62,830 nt of DNA. It comes from Saccharofermentans sp. Its GTDB lineage: Bacteria; Bacillota; Clostridia; Saccharofermentanales; Saccharofermentanaceae. Shown piece after piece: positions 18,336 through 27,041 of this stretch. How positions within the stretch are numbered: position 1 is the stretch's first letter; every line of letters begins with the position of its first letter. The notes below the pieces were generated by a model. The model was not told the origin of the DNA. It ran no database searches and worked only from the letters and a program-made list of their open reading frames with translations. The DNA is taken from the NCBI GenBank assembly GCA_024683485.1, contig JAIKYD010000031.1, positions 1-62,830 on the forward strand, given 5' to 3'. The position numbers were made by a program, and so were the translations under genes.

Positions 18336-21300
18336 ATGCCGCTTGATAAAACTATAAGAAAAGTTCTTGTTATCGGATCAGGTCCTATCGTAATCGGACA
18401 GGCAGCCGAATTTGACTACGCAGGCACGCAGGCCTGCAGAGCTCTGCGTGAAGACGGCATTGAGATCGTTCTTTTGAACTCCAACCCCGCTACCATCATG
18501 ACTGATAAGTCAATGGCAGATAAGATCTATATCGAGCCGCTGACACTTACGACTGTTAAGAGAATCATCGAGACAGAAAAGCCAGACTCGATTCTCTCAG
18601 GTCTGGGCGGACAGACAGCTCTTACACTCTGTATGCAGCTCGCCAAGGAAGGTTTCCTCGAATCCCACGGCGTTAAGCTCTTAGGTTCATCACCCGAGTG
18701 TATTGACAAGGCCGAAGACCGTCAGATGTTCAAGGACACGATGGAAGCGATCGGCCAGCCCTGCATCCCTTCAAAGGTTGTAACGACAGTTGAGGATGCG
18801 ATGGATTTTGCAAAGGAGATCGGCTATCCGGTTATCGTAAGACCTGCATTCACATTAGGCGGAACGGGCGGCGGTATCGCAAACAATGAAGACGAACTCC
18901 ATGAGATCGCAAGAAACGGTCTTGCTCTGTCTCCAATCACACAGGTACTTATCGAGAGAGGTATCGCAGGATGGAAAGAGATCGAGTTCGAAGTCATTAG
19001 AGATAAGGACGGCAACGTAATCACAGTCTGCTCAATGGAGAACCTGGATCCTGTCGGAGTACATACAGGTGACTCAATAGTTATCGCTCCCGCAGTAACG
19101 CTCTCAGACAAAGAGTATCAGATGCTCAGAACTGCTTCACTTAACATAATCGAAGCACTGGGCGTTGAAGGCGGTTGTAACTGCCAGTTTGCTCTTAATC
19201 CCAACTCATTCGAGTATGCGGTAATCGAGGTTAACCCGAGAGTTTCCAGATCATCTGCTCTTGCATCCAAGGCTACTGGTTACCCGATCGCAAAGGTGGC
19301 TACGAAGATTGCTATCGGTTACAGACTCCACGAGATCGTAAATGCCGTAACTGGTCATACATATGCAGCTTTCGAGCCTGCACTGGATTATGTTGCAGTT
19401 AAGTATCCGAAGTGGCCTTTTGACAAGTTCGTATATGCCAAGAGAAATCTCGGAACACAGATGAAGGCGACAGGCGAAGTCATGGCAATCTCTGATTCAT
19501 TTGAGAGCGCTCTCATGAAAGCGGTAAGAGGCGCAGAGATCTCTGCTGATACTCTTCACTTAAAGAAAATGGAAGATGTTGCAGACGAAGATCTAATGGA
19601 GCGCTGCGTTACGCCTACTGACGAGAGACTCTTCTATGTTGCTGAAGCAATCAGAAGAGGCGCCCCGATCGAGAAGATCAATAAAGAGACAAAGATCGAT
19701 ATGTGGTTTCTTGCCAAGATCAAGAATCTCATTGATTTTGAGAAGGCTATTACAGATAAAGAGATCTCTTTCGATGAGTATGTAAAGGCTAAAAAACTCG
19801 GTTTCACAGACAAGGCAATCGCAAGAATTACAGGCAAGCCTGTTACTTACGAACTCAAGCCCACATTCAAGATGGTTGATACTTGCGCTGGTGAGTTCGA
19901 AGCGCATACACCTTATTTCTATGCTACATTCAACAGACCTGAGGAAGGCGGCGAGAACGAAGCTGACTTCGAGAAGGCAGGCGATAAGGATAAGCAGACG
20001 GTAATTGTATTCGGTTCAGGTCCGATCAGGATCGGTCAGGGTATCGAGTTTGACTATGCCGCAGTTCACTGCGTGCACGCATTAAGAGATCTGGGCTACA
20101 GAGTTGTTATCGTAAACAACAACCCTGAGACAGTATCCACAGACTTCGATACTGGCGACAGACTGTATTTCGAGCCTCTCACACCTGAAGACGTAATGAA
20201 TATCGTTCATCAGGAAAAACCGTTCGGCGTGGTTGTTGCATTCGGCGGACAGACAGCTATCAAACTCACGAAAACTCTTTCCGAGAATAACATCAACATC
20301 ATAGGAACCTCAGCAGATTCCATCGATATGGCAGAAGACCGTGAGAGATTTGATGAGCTCTTAGAGCGTCTCGGAATCGCAAGACCGAAGGGATTCTCCG
20401 TCCTTACATTGGATGAAGCTCTTAAGGCTGCCAACACACTCGAATATCCTGTGCTCTTAAGACCTTCTTATGTACTTGGCGGTCAGAATATGATCATCGC
20501 CTTCAACGACGAAGACGTTAATGAGTACATGAAGATCATCCTCGCGCAAGGCATTGAGAACCCTGTGCTCATCGATAAGTACATTCAGGGCAAGGAGATC
20601 GAAGTAGACGCTATCTACGACGGTAAGGATGTCCTTATCCCCGGCCTCATGGAGCACGTTGAGCGTGCGGGAATCCACTCCGGTGACTCTATAGCGATGT
20701 ATCCTGCAAAGCATATCTACGATGATATGTACAAGAATCTTGCAGATACGACAATCGCGCTCTGCGACGGACTCAAGTCAACAGGTATCGTAAACATACA
20801 GTACATCGTTAAGGACAACAGAATCTATGTAATCGAGGTTAACCCGAGAGCTTCAAGAACCGTTCCTTACATGAGCAAGGTAACAGGCATCCCGATGGTA
20901 GATGTTGCCATCGAAGTAAGCCTCGGAACAAAGTTAGCAGACATGGATTACGGTACCGGATTCTACAGACAGTCACCTTACACGGCTGTTAAGGTTCCTG
21001 TGTTCTCGTTTGAGAAACTTACTGACGTTGATACACAGCTCGGACCTGAAATGAAGTCCACGGGCGAAGTATTAGGTGTCGGCAGAAATCTTTCCGAAGC
21101 ACTCTACAAGGGTCTCGTTGCAGCAGGCTACAAGATGTACAAGCGTGGCGGTGTTTTCATCACGGTAAGAAATTCAGACAAGATGGAAATCGTCGAGATC
21201 GCGAAGAAGTTCGATTCAATGGGTTTCAAGCTCTATGCAACACACGGCACTGCAGATGCGCTTAGACAGGCGGGAATGGAAGTTACTGCCGTATCCAAGA

Positions 21301-22394
21301 TCCATGAGTCTGATGAGAATAACACAATGTCTCTTATCGAGAGCGGCAAGATCAACTACATCATCTCAACATCTGCAAAGGGCAGACTCCCTGCAAGAGA
21401 CTCAGTAAAGCTCCGCCGCCGTGCGGTAATGCTCGGTATCCCTTGCCTTACTGCTATTGATACTGCAGACGCTCTTGCTGATTCACTCATGAGCCACTTT
21501 TCCGAGATCAATACAGAACTTGTTGATATCAACAACATGCGTGACAAGAGACGTAAGATCAACTTCATCAAGATGCAGGGTGCAGGTAACGATTATATCT
21601 ACATAGACTGCATGGAGAGCATGGTATCTTCACCTGAATCACTGTCAGTCTACATGAGTGACAGACACTTCGGTGTAGGCGGTGACGGTATCGTTCTCAT
21701 CGCACCTTCGAAGGTTGCTGACTGTAAAATGATCATGTACAACCTGGACGGTTCAGAGGGCATGATGTGCGGTAACGCGATCAGATGCGTTGCGAAATAT
21801 ATGTACGATGAACGCGGTCACAAGAAGAGACATATGAAGATCGAGACAAAGAGCGGAATCAAGACTCTCGAACTCATGACTTTGGGCGGCGAGGTTGCAA
21901 GAGTTAAGGTCGACATGGGCAAGGCAGAGCTTAACCCGCCTAAGATTCCCTGCACGCTCCCGGGTGATACTGCTGTCAATGTTCCGGTAAATATAGATGG
22001 TGATGAATATAATATTACAGCTGTATCTATGGGTAACCCTCACGCTGTAGTATTCACAGATCTTGTCGATGTGCTCGATCTCAATACCATCGGTCCCAAG
22101 TTCGAATACTCAACGGATATCTTCCCTGAGAGAGTAAACACAGAGTTCGTCAAAGTCATCGATGACCATACACTCAAGATGAGAGTGTGGGAGAGAGGTT
22201 CAGGTGAGACTATGGCATGCGGCACAGGAGCGTGCGCTACAGTTGTAGCCGCATGTGAGAACGGTTACTGCAAAAAGGGTGAAGACATCAGAGTAATCCT
22301 GAAGGGCGGAAGTCTGATCATCAGATATACCGATGATGCCGTGTTTATGACCGGGAACTGCGCAAAGGTTTTCGAAGGTACTATGGAGGTCTGA
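18336..22394 (+). CDS. carB-dapF: CarB-DapF fusion: carbamoyl-phosphate synthase large subunit joined to diaminopimelate epimerase
   Basis: A single open frame of 1352 residues encodes two complete enzymes. Residues 1-1066 are CarB: the first ATP-grasp half starts KVLVIGSGPIVIGQAAEFDYAG (split after VIG), the second starts VIVFGSGPIRIGQGIEFDYA near 560, and an MGS-type regulatory domain lies at about 940-1066. Residues about 1073-1352 are DapF, from KINFIKMQGAGNDYIYID, with both catalytic cysteines: Cys1145 in MMCGNAIRC and Cys1295 in ACGTGACA. The linker (about 1055-1072) is short. Met1068 has no ribosome-binding site upstream, so separate DapF translation is unlikely. DapF turns LL-DAP into meso-DAP. 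carA precedes by one base and the HAD gene overlaps the stop. Confidence 0.95.
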   Translation: MPLDKTIRKVLVIGSGPIVIGQAAEFDYAGTQACRALREDGIEIVLLNSNPATIMTDKSMADKIYIEPLTLTTVKRIIETEKPDSILSGLGGQTALTLCMQLAKEGFLESHGVKLLGSSPECIDKAEDRQMFKDTMEAIGQPCIPSKVVTTVEDAMDFAKEIGYPVIVRPAFTLGGTGGGIANNEDELHEIARNGLALSPITQVLIERGIAGWKEIEFEVIRDKDGNVITVCSMENLDPVGVHTGDSIVIAPAVTLSDKEYQMLRTASLNIIEALGVEGGCNCQFALNPNSFEYAVIEVNPRVSRSSALASKATGYPIAKVATKIAIGYRLHEIVNAVTGHTYAAFEPALDYVAVKYPKWPFDKFVYAKRNLGTQMKATGEVMAISDSFESALMKAVRGAEISADTLHLKKMEDVADEDLMERCVTPTDERLFYVAEAIRRGAPIEKINKETKIDMWFLAKIKNLIDFEKAITDKEISFDEYVKAKKLGFTDKAIARITGKPVTYELKPTFKMVDTCAGEFEAHTPYFYATFNRPEEGGENEADFEKAGDKDKQTVIVFGSGPIRIGQGIEFDYAAVHCVHALRDLGYRVVIVNNNPETVSTDFDTGDRLYFEPLTPEDVMNIVHQEKPFGVVVAFGGQTAIKLTKTLSENNINIIGTSADSIDMAEDRERFDELLERLGIARPKGFSVLTLDEALKAANTLEYPVLLRPSYVLGGQNMIIAFNDEDVNEYMKIILAQGIENPVLIDKYIQGKEIEVDAIYDGKDVLIPGLMEHVERAGIHSGDSIAMYPAKHIYDDMYKNLADTTIALCDGLKSTGIVNIQYIVKDNRIYVIEVNPRASRTVPYMSKVTGIPMVDVAIEVSLGTKLADMDYGTGFYRQSPYTAVKVPVFSFEKLTDVDTQLGPEMKSTGEVLGVGRNLSEALYKGLVAAGYKMYKRGGVFITVRNSDKMEIVEIAKKFDSMGFKLYATHGTADALRQAGMEVTAVSKIHESDENNTMSLIESGKINYIISTSAKGRLPARDSVKLRRRAVMLGIPCLTAIDTADALADSLMSHFSEINTELVDINNMRDKRRKINFIKMQGAGNDYIYIDCMESMVSSPESLSVYMSDRHFGVGGDGIVLIAPSKVADCKMIMYNLDGSEGMMCGNAIRCVAKYMYDERGHKKRHMKIETKSGIKTLELMTLGGEVARVKVDMGKAELNPPKIPCTLPGDTAVNVPVNIDGDEYNITAVSMGNPHAVVFTDLVDVLDLNTIGPKFEYSTDIFPERVNTEFVKVIDDHTLKMRVWERGSGETMACGTGACATVVAACENGYCKKGEDIRVILKGGSLIIRYTDDAVFMTGNCAKVFEGTMEV

Positions 22395-23056
22395 TGATAA
22401 AGCCAGACAGAACATTCAAAGCAGCTATTTTTGACATGGACGGACTGATCCTCGATTCAGAGAGGACAGTCCTGAAATGTTGGGAAATGATAGGTGAGAA
22501 ATACGGCTTTAAGGATATTGTTACTTACGGCATCAGTGTCATAGGCAAGAATAAAAAGGCCACTGTCGATGAGTTCGAGAGAGTCTACGGAGAACCCGGC
22601 GACCGTTACGAACGTGAGCTCCGTGATATATATAACGGTCTGGCCGCAGAGGGTAAAGTTCCGTTAAAGCCCCATACTATAGAACTTTTGAGTTCGATGA
22701 AAAACGCCGGCATGAAGATCTCAATTGCATCTTCTTCAACAAGAGAGGAAGTTACTTCACAGATGGCCGCTCTCGGTGCTCTGCCTTATTTTGACACCTG
22801 TGTCTGCGGAGACCAGGTAACCAGATCAAAGCCCGATCCGGAGATATTCCTTCTTGCCTGCGATGCTTTGGGTGTAAAGCCTGAAGAGGGTGTAGGACTT
22901 GAAGATTCTTTCAACGGAGTAAGATCATGCAAGGCATCGGGACTTTATACGATAATGGTTCCCGACATCATTCAGCCTGATGATGAGATAAAAGAACTGG
23001 CAGATGCCATCCTTCCATCTTTAAAAGACGTTCAGGTCTTTTTAAACCTCAAGTGA
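22394..23056 (+). CDS. HAD-superfamily phosphatase (beta-phosphoglucomutase-like)
   Basis: This 220-residue HAD hydrolase has motif I FDMDGLILDSERT (nucleophile Asp in the first 20 residues), motif II SIASSSTREEV, motif III lysine in SKPDPEIFLLAC and motif IV GLEDSFNGV. The cap is the small helical type of phosphoglucomutases and sugar or nucleotide phosphatases. Its ATG overlaps the last base of carB-dapF, with GGAGG four to five bases upstream, so it is the third gene of the carA operon. Its 3' end overlaps the convergent transporter gene by 25 bases. The substrate cannot be predicted. Confidence 0.88.
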   Translation: MIKPDRTFKAAIFDMDGLILDSERTVLKCWEMIGEKYGFKDIVTYGISVIGKNKKATVDEFERVYGEPGDRYERELRDIYNGLAAEGKVPLKPHTIELLSSMKNAGMKISIASSSTREEVTSQMAALGALPYFDTCVCGDQVTRSKPDPEIFLLACDALGVKPEEGVGLEDSFNGVRSCKASGLYTIMVPDIIQPDDEIKELADAILPSLKDVQVFLNLK

Positions 23057-23949
23057 TTATTGTTGTAAAGATAGTTCAGCACGGATGCGCCGATTATTAT
23101 CGCGTATCCGATAATGCTGAGCAGATCCGGGATCTCTCCTAAAATGATCAGTCCTAAAAGAGCCGTGAAAATTACGGTTGAATAGTCGTATATAGATATC
23201 TCTTTTGCGGGACAGGCGGCATAAGCGGAAGTAATGAACAACTGTCCAAAACAGGCAGCAACTCCTGTCATGCAGCAAAAGAAGAACTGAACCCAGGTTA
23301 TAGGCTGGTAAGTGAAAATGATGAATGGGATCAGTGCAACACACGAGAATGTTGAGAAAAAGGCCACAACAACTATTCCTCGCTCGCCCTGAAGAGTTAC
23401 TTTACGGAGGAATGTATAAGCGATACCTGCGCTGACTCCGCCTGTAAGAGCTATCAGCAGCGGAAAGAAGTCATCCCCGTTAACACCGAGATTTCCGAAA
23501 AGAAATGATGGTTTTACCACGAAAATGGCACCAACGAGTGCTGTCAGGATCGCAGCCCATTGAAAACTGTCTGCGGCTTCCTTAAGTACTATTATGGATG
23601 TCAGTATTGCAAAGAACGGGGACAGTTTGTTGAGCATCATTGCATCAGCCATATTGGTGTGGGAGATCGCATAGAAATTCGCTATAACACCTATAGTTCC
23701 AAATCCTGCACGCATAAGAAGTCCAGGCATTGATCCTTTTTTGATCCTGAATTTCTCGGGTGACCTTGCAAGGATTGTGTAAGACATGATTATTGCGACC
23801 AGATTCCTGAAGAAAGCTTTCATAAAGACCGGCATATCTCCGGCAAGGTTTATGAACAATGCCATACATGCAAAAGAGAATGAAGACAGCAAAAGATAGA
23901 CTATTCCTCTTTTGCGTGATGATAATCTGTCCAGGATCTTAACAGTCAC
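23032..23949 (-). CDS. EamA/DMT-superfamily transporter
   Basis: This 305-residue membrane protein has ten predicted helices and two EamA repeats. The first opens YLLLSSFSFACMALFINLAG, with TNMADAMMLNKLSPFFAIL and LKEAADSFQW at the repeat end. The second ends YDYSTVIFTALLGLIILGEIPD (split here after FTALLG). Members export amino acids, purines or other metabolites. The start codon is GTG (23947-23949), preceded by GAGGG. It is a lone minus-strand gene whose 3' end overlaps the HAD gene. The substrate is unknown. Confidence 0.87.
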   Translation of the reverse strand: MTVKILDRLSSRKRGIVYLLLSSFSFACMALFINLAGDMPVFMKAFFRNLVAIIMSYTILARSPEKFRIKKGSMPGLLMRAGFGTIGVIANFYAISHTNMADAMMLNKLSPFFAILTSIIVLKEAADSFQWAAILTALVGAIFVVKPSFLFGNLGVNGDDFFPLLIALTGGVSAGIAYTFLRKVTLQGERGIVVVAFFSTFSCVALIPFIIFTYQPITWVQFFFCCMTGVAACFGQLFITSAYAACPAKEISIYDYSTVIFTALLGLIILGEIPDLLSIIGYAIIIGASVLNYLYNNNHLRFKKT

Positions 23950-24035
23950 AATTACCCTCTTTTCCGATATCTTTTATAAAAAATAAAGCAACGGAGAGTT
24001 ATTGTCCATAACAACAGGCTTGTTCAAATCATAGA

Positions 24036-24064
24036 TTGACACATAGTATCGCGCTAAATAAAAT
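24036..24064 (+). promoter_or_regulatory. Near-consensus sigma-A promoter
   Basis: TTGACA (24036-24041) and TAAAAT (24059-24064) are separated by exactly 17 bases, 37 bases before the start of the Gfo/Idh gene. It should drive the four-gene block 24102-26975. Confidence 0.8.
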
Positions 24065-24101
24065 TAGAGGGTTATATAAAAAATAATCAAGAGGTCTGTA
24101 T

Positions 24102-25061
24102 ATGCTCAGAGTCGGTATCTTAGGTTGCGGCAATATAGCTGCTAAAGTTGCGGACAGTCTTAAAGGCAATAAAAAAGTTGTTATTGCAGGAGTTGCTTCC
24201 AGAGAAAGAAATAAAGCGAAGAAATTTGCCGCAAATCATTGCCCTGATGCAAAAGTCTTTTCGGGTTATGAGAAGCTTGCTGCATCAGATGAGATCAATC
24301 TGGTCTATATTGCAACTCCGAATACATATCACTATGAACACGCGATACTGTGTATCAAGGAATACAAGAATGTGCTTATTGAGAAGCCTTTTGCTATGAG
24401 CAAGGCCGAAGTTGACAGTATATTCTTTGAAGCAAAGAACAGAAATGTTTTTGTTGCGGAAGCCATGTGGACTTCATATCTGCCTTTGCATAAGACGGTT
24501 CTTGACTGGATCGCAAAGGGAAGAATTGGTGCCGTTAAATACGTTACAGCCAATCTGGGATATGATATTGCAAATGTGCCGAGACTCAACAGTCCGGTTC
24601 TGGGTGGCGGAAGTTACCTTGATCTTGGTGTGTACACCACCAATTTTGCGTTGTCTTTCATGGGGGATGATATTAAGGTCTCGAGAGTTTTTGCAAGGAG
24701 ACTTTCATCAGGAATAGACAGGGATACCACATATTCTATGGAATCTGAAGACGGCAGTATCCTTGGGAATTTCTATGTCACGATGTGTGCCGATACTGAC
24801 AAAGATGGCGTTATTGTCGGAGAAAGAGGCAAGATCAAGCTGAGCAATATCAACAATTACCGTAAGGTCGAACTGTTATCTTCCGAAGATACTCTGCTCG
24901 AGGAGATCGTTAACAAGGATGCATATATTCACGGATATGTATATGAATTTGAAAGCTGCGCGCAGGCTATTTCCAAGGGGCTTATCCAGGCACCTGATAT
25001 GCCATGGGCAAGAACGATAAGAATAGCACAGATCAACGATACTATCCGTTCGATGATGTAA
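24102..25061 (+). CDS. Gfo/Idh/MocA-family NAD(P)-dependent oxidoreductase
   Basis: This 319-residue dehydrogenase has an N-terminal Rossmann fold (VGILGCGNIAAKVADSL) and the family's EKPFAMSKAE motif near residue 95 with the conserved Lys. The C-terminal domain holds GGGSYLDLGVYTTNFAL. It resembles trans-dihydrodiol or sugar dehydrogenases of the family, but the substrate cannot be told. AGAGG lies eight bases before ATG. The next gene starts two bases after its stop, so it heads an operon with the QueT-like, methyltransferase and PF06541 genes. Confidence 0.88.
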   Translation: MLRVGILGCGNIAAKVADSLKGNKKVVIAGVASRERNKAKKFAANHCPDAKVFSGYEKLAASDEINLVYIATPNTYHYEHAILCIKEYKNVLIEKPFAMSKAEVDSIFFEAKNRNVFVAEAMWTSYLPLHKTVLDWIAKGRIGAVKYVTANLGYDIANVPRLNSPVLGGGSYLDLGVYTTNFALSFMGDDIKVSRVFARRLSSGIDRDTTYSMESEDGSILGNFYVTMCADTDKDGVIVGERGKIKLSNINNYRKVELLSSEDTLLEEIVNKDAYIHGYVYEFESCAQAISKGLIQAPDMPWARTIRIAQINDTIRSMM

Positions 25062-25063
25062 TT

Positions 25064-25399
25064 ATGACCGGGACTATATCTGAACAGTCTAAGAATAAAA
25101 AACGCATAAGATTCGTTGTTTTTAACGGGATCATTGCCGCATTATATGTTGTGCTGTCATATTACATAGGCAGGAAGAACAAATGGCTCGGCATTATTCC
25201 GCCGGTTGTCGCAAACGGAATTATTGTAGGAGGTTATCTTCCTTTTCTTATTGTTGATCCGGGAAGCACCGTAACAGTTCAGGCTGTTGTACTGACTATG
25301 CTTTCTGTTGCAGGCGGGGATGCAGCCGTACTGGTTGTTCTTGGTCTTCCGCTTGTGGCGATAATTGAGAAAACAGGTTTAAAGAATAAATTGCCATGA
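25064..25399 (+). CDS. QueT-like membrane protein missing its central segment
   Basis: This 111-residue protein matches the two ends of QueT-family proteins (about 160 residues, ECF-type S components for queuosine precursors). The N-terminal match is IRFVVFNGIIAALYVVLS (first helix). It jumps directly to RKNKWLGIIPPVVANGIIVGG and ends VLGLPLVAIIEKTGL, as QueT does. The roughly 50-60 residues between, which hold the conserved substrate-binding region in the family, are absent, yet the frame is open. The start is ATG 25064, two bases after the upstream stop; a longer frame from 25004 lies inside the Gfo/Idh gene. The next start overlaps its stop. It could be a deletion derivative, non-functional, or an assembly collapse. 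Confidence 0.6.
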   Translation: MTGTISEQSKNKKRIRFVVFNGIIAALYVVLSYYIGRKNKWLGIIPPVVANGIIVGGYLPFLIVDPGSTVTVQAVVLTMLSVAGGDAAVLVVLGLPLVAIIEKTGLKNKLP

Positions 25400-26007
25400 C
25401 ACAGTACTTTGATCCCAATCCCGCTACACCATCGGACAGAAAAGCGATTCCGTACAGAATGAACGGAATCAATTTTGAGTTTTTTACCGATACTTCCGTC
25501 TTCTCGCGGAGGGAAGTTGATTTTGGAACGGATCTCCTTATAGGAACCATTGTGAAAGACATCAAAGCCAGAGGTCCGAAGATGGAGCGTTTCGTTGACC
25601 TGGGCTGCGGTGTGGGTGTAGTAGGCATAGTTATAAAGTCATGTTTTATGGCCTTTGATGTTACGGGTGTCGACATTAATTCAAGGGCTGTAGCTCTTGC
25701 AAGGGAAAACGCTATGCATAACGGCCTGAACTGCAGGTTCATGTCAAGTGATATTCTCTTTGCTGTAAGGGATGAGCATTTCGATATTATTGCCACAAAT
25801 CCTCCTGTCAGAGCAGGCAAGAAGACTGTGTTCGGTTTTTATGAACAGTCATATGATGTTCTTAATCCGGGTGGATATCTTTATGTTGTTCTTCAGCGCA
25901 AACAGGGAGCTCCCTCGACTATGGAGAAACTTAAAGAACTGTTTGGCAACTGTGAGACGCTGTCGATCGATGGCGGATACAGGGTAATGAGGGCAAGGAA
26001 AGAATGA
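25396..26007 (+). CDS. RsmC-like class I SAM-dependent methyltransferase
   Basis: This 203-residue methyltransferase has the small MTS-type fold. Motif I is VDLGCGVGVVGIV (about 73-85), an acidic motif II residue follows in VTGVDINSRAV, and the catalytic tetrapeptide NPPV (residues about 135-138) marks N-methylation of bases in RNA or DNA. Its length fits the single-domain Gram-positive RsmC-like group, probably acting on 16S rRNA guanine. It overlaps its upstream and downstream neighbours by four bases each. The exact target is inferred from family only. Confidence 0.85.
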   Translation: MTQYFDPNPATPSDRKAIPYRMNGINFEFFTDTSVFSRREVDFGTDLLIGTIVKDIKARGPKMERFVDLGCGVGVVGIVIKSCFMAFDVTGVDINSRAVALARENAMHNGLNCRFMSSDILFAVRDEHFDIIATNPPVRAGKKTVFGFYEQSYDVLNPGGYLYVVLQRKQGAPSTMEKLKELFGNCETLSIDGGYRVMRARKE

Positions 26008-26975
26008 TATTGCCGTATCCGTTTTCAGAGTCCTACCTGATGTTCTTTATATACAGTTTTGTAGGATGGATCGTTGAAGTAGTTTATTACGGGATCACCG
26101 AAGGTAAGTTTATTAACAGGGGATTTCTCGCGGGTCCGCTATGCCCGGTTTACGGACTTGGTTTTTATGCGGCGATCTGGATATTTGAACCGTTCAGGGA
26201 TAAATTTCTTATCATATTCTTTGGAATGGCATTAGCCTGTACCATAGTTGAACTTATAGCGGGAGTTATCCTTTACCATATCTTTCATATGCGATGGTGG
26301 GATTATTCAGATTACAAACTCAATTTCCGCGGGTATATATGCCTGAGATTCTTTATCTATTGGGGTATTGCAGCTTCTCTCGGTATATATGTTCTTCACC
26401 CGGCAGTCAAATGGCTGATAGCCCACATCAATTATCCTGTCAGAATAGGAATACTGGTTTTCTTTACATTGATTCTTATAGCTGACCTTGTAACAACTAT
26501 CATAACGATCGTAGGCTTTAAGAAGAAATTTGAAGCAATGGAGAAAGTCGTTACAGGAACTAAAGCTGTATCCGATAAGATCGGGTCGCAGATATATGAA
26601 GCTGTGGACACTCTTGTTACCGTCAGCGAACCTACAAGAAATCATTATGAGCAATACAGAAAGCTTCTTGCTGATAACCGTCAGCAGGAAAGAGAACTTG
26701 CCGCGCAGCACAGGGCGGAAGAGAAAGCTTTTGCAAACCAGTTTACTGAAGCCGAGAAGGAGAGCCTCAGGCTTGCAAAGCAGCAGGCTTCAAACGCAGT
26801 GGATTCTTTTGTCAGATCATTCAAGAAAAACGAGCAGCGTCTTGTAAGGGTGGTTATGGTCAGGTCAAGCGATGCAGGCGCTGCTGTTATGAGATTTATT
26901 AAAGGAAAGACCGAGAATGGCAATGAAAGCATTTTCGATATCAGGGAAGATGATTCTGATCCGGATGGTCTTTGA
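26004..26975 (+). CDS. PF06541-type membrane protein with coiled-coil tail
   Basis: This 323-residue protein has about five membrane helices in its first 175 residues, with YSFVGWIVEVVYYGITEGKF followed by NRGFLAGPLCPVYGLG, the hallmark of PF06541 (called putative ABC transporter permease; true function unknown). Residues about 175-280 are charged and helical (REKELAAQ-type heptads rich in Glu, Gln, Lys) and likely form a cytoplasmic coiled coil. It is the last gene of the block that starts at 24102. The first ATG overlaps the methyltransferase stop. Confidence 0.8.
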   Translation: MILPYPFSESYLMFFIYSFVGWIVEVVYYGITEGKFINRGFLAGPLCPVYGLGFYAAIWIFEPFRDKFLIIFFGMALACTIVELIAGVILYHIFHMRWWDYSDYKLNFRGYICLRFFIYWGIAASLGIYVLHPAVKWLIAHINYPVRIGILVFFTLILIADLVTTIITIVGFKKKFEAMEKVVTGTKAVSDKIGSQIYEAVDTLVTVSEPTRNHYEQYRKLLADNRQQERELAAQHRAEEKAFANQFTEAEKESLRLAKQQASNAVDSFVRSFKKNEQRLVRVVMVRSSDAGAAVMRFIKGKTENGNESIFDIREDDSDPDGL

Positions 26976-26981
26976 GTTGAT

Positions 26982-27010
26982 TTGAAAAAGAAACAGGCAT
27001 TTCATATAAT
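26982..27010 (+). promoter_or_regulatory. Sigma-A promoter before mrp
   Basis: TTGAAA (26982-26987) and a perfect TATAAT (27005-27010) are spaced by 17 bases, 32 bases before the mrp ATG. It begins seven bases after the previous stop. Confidence 0.8.
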
Positions 27011-27041
27011 TATCGAGTTATTTACTTAAAGGAGGCATTTT

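Noticed and set aside
21537..21560. Internal ATG (Met1068) in carB-dapF as a separate DapF start.
   Set aside because: No purine-rich binding site precedes it and the frame is continuous with CarB.
24065..24101. Sequence AGAGGGTTATATAAAAAATAA upstream of the block containing the QueT-like gene, reminiscent of the 3' end of a preQ1-I riboswitch.
   Set aside because: There is no upstream CCTCT-pairing stem and loop in the short leader, so the aptamer cannot form.
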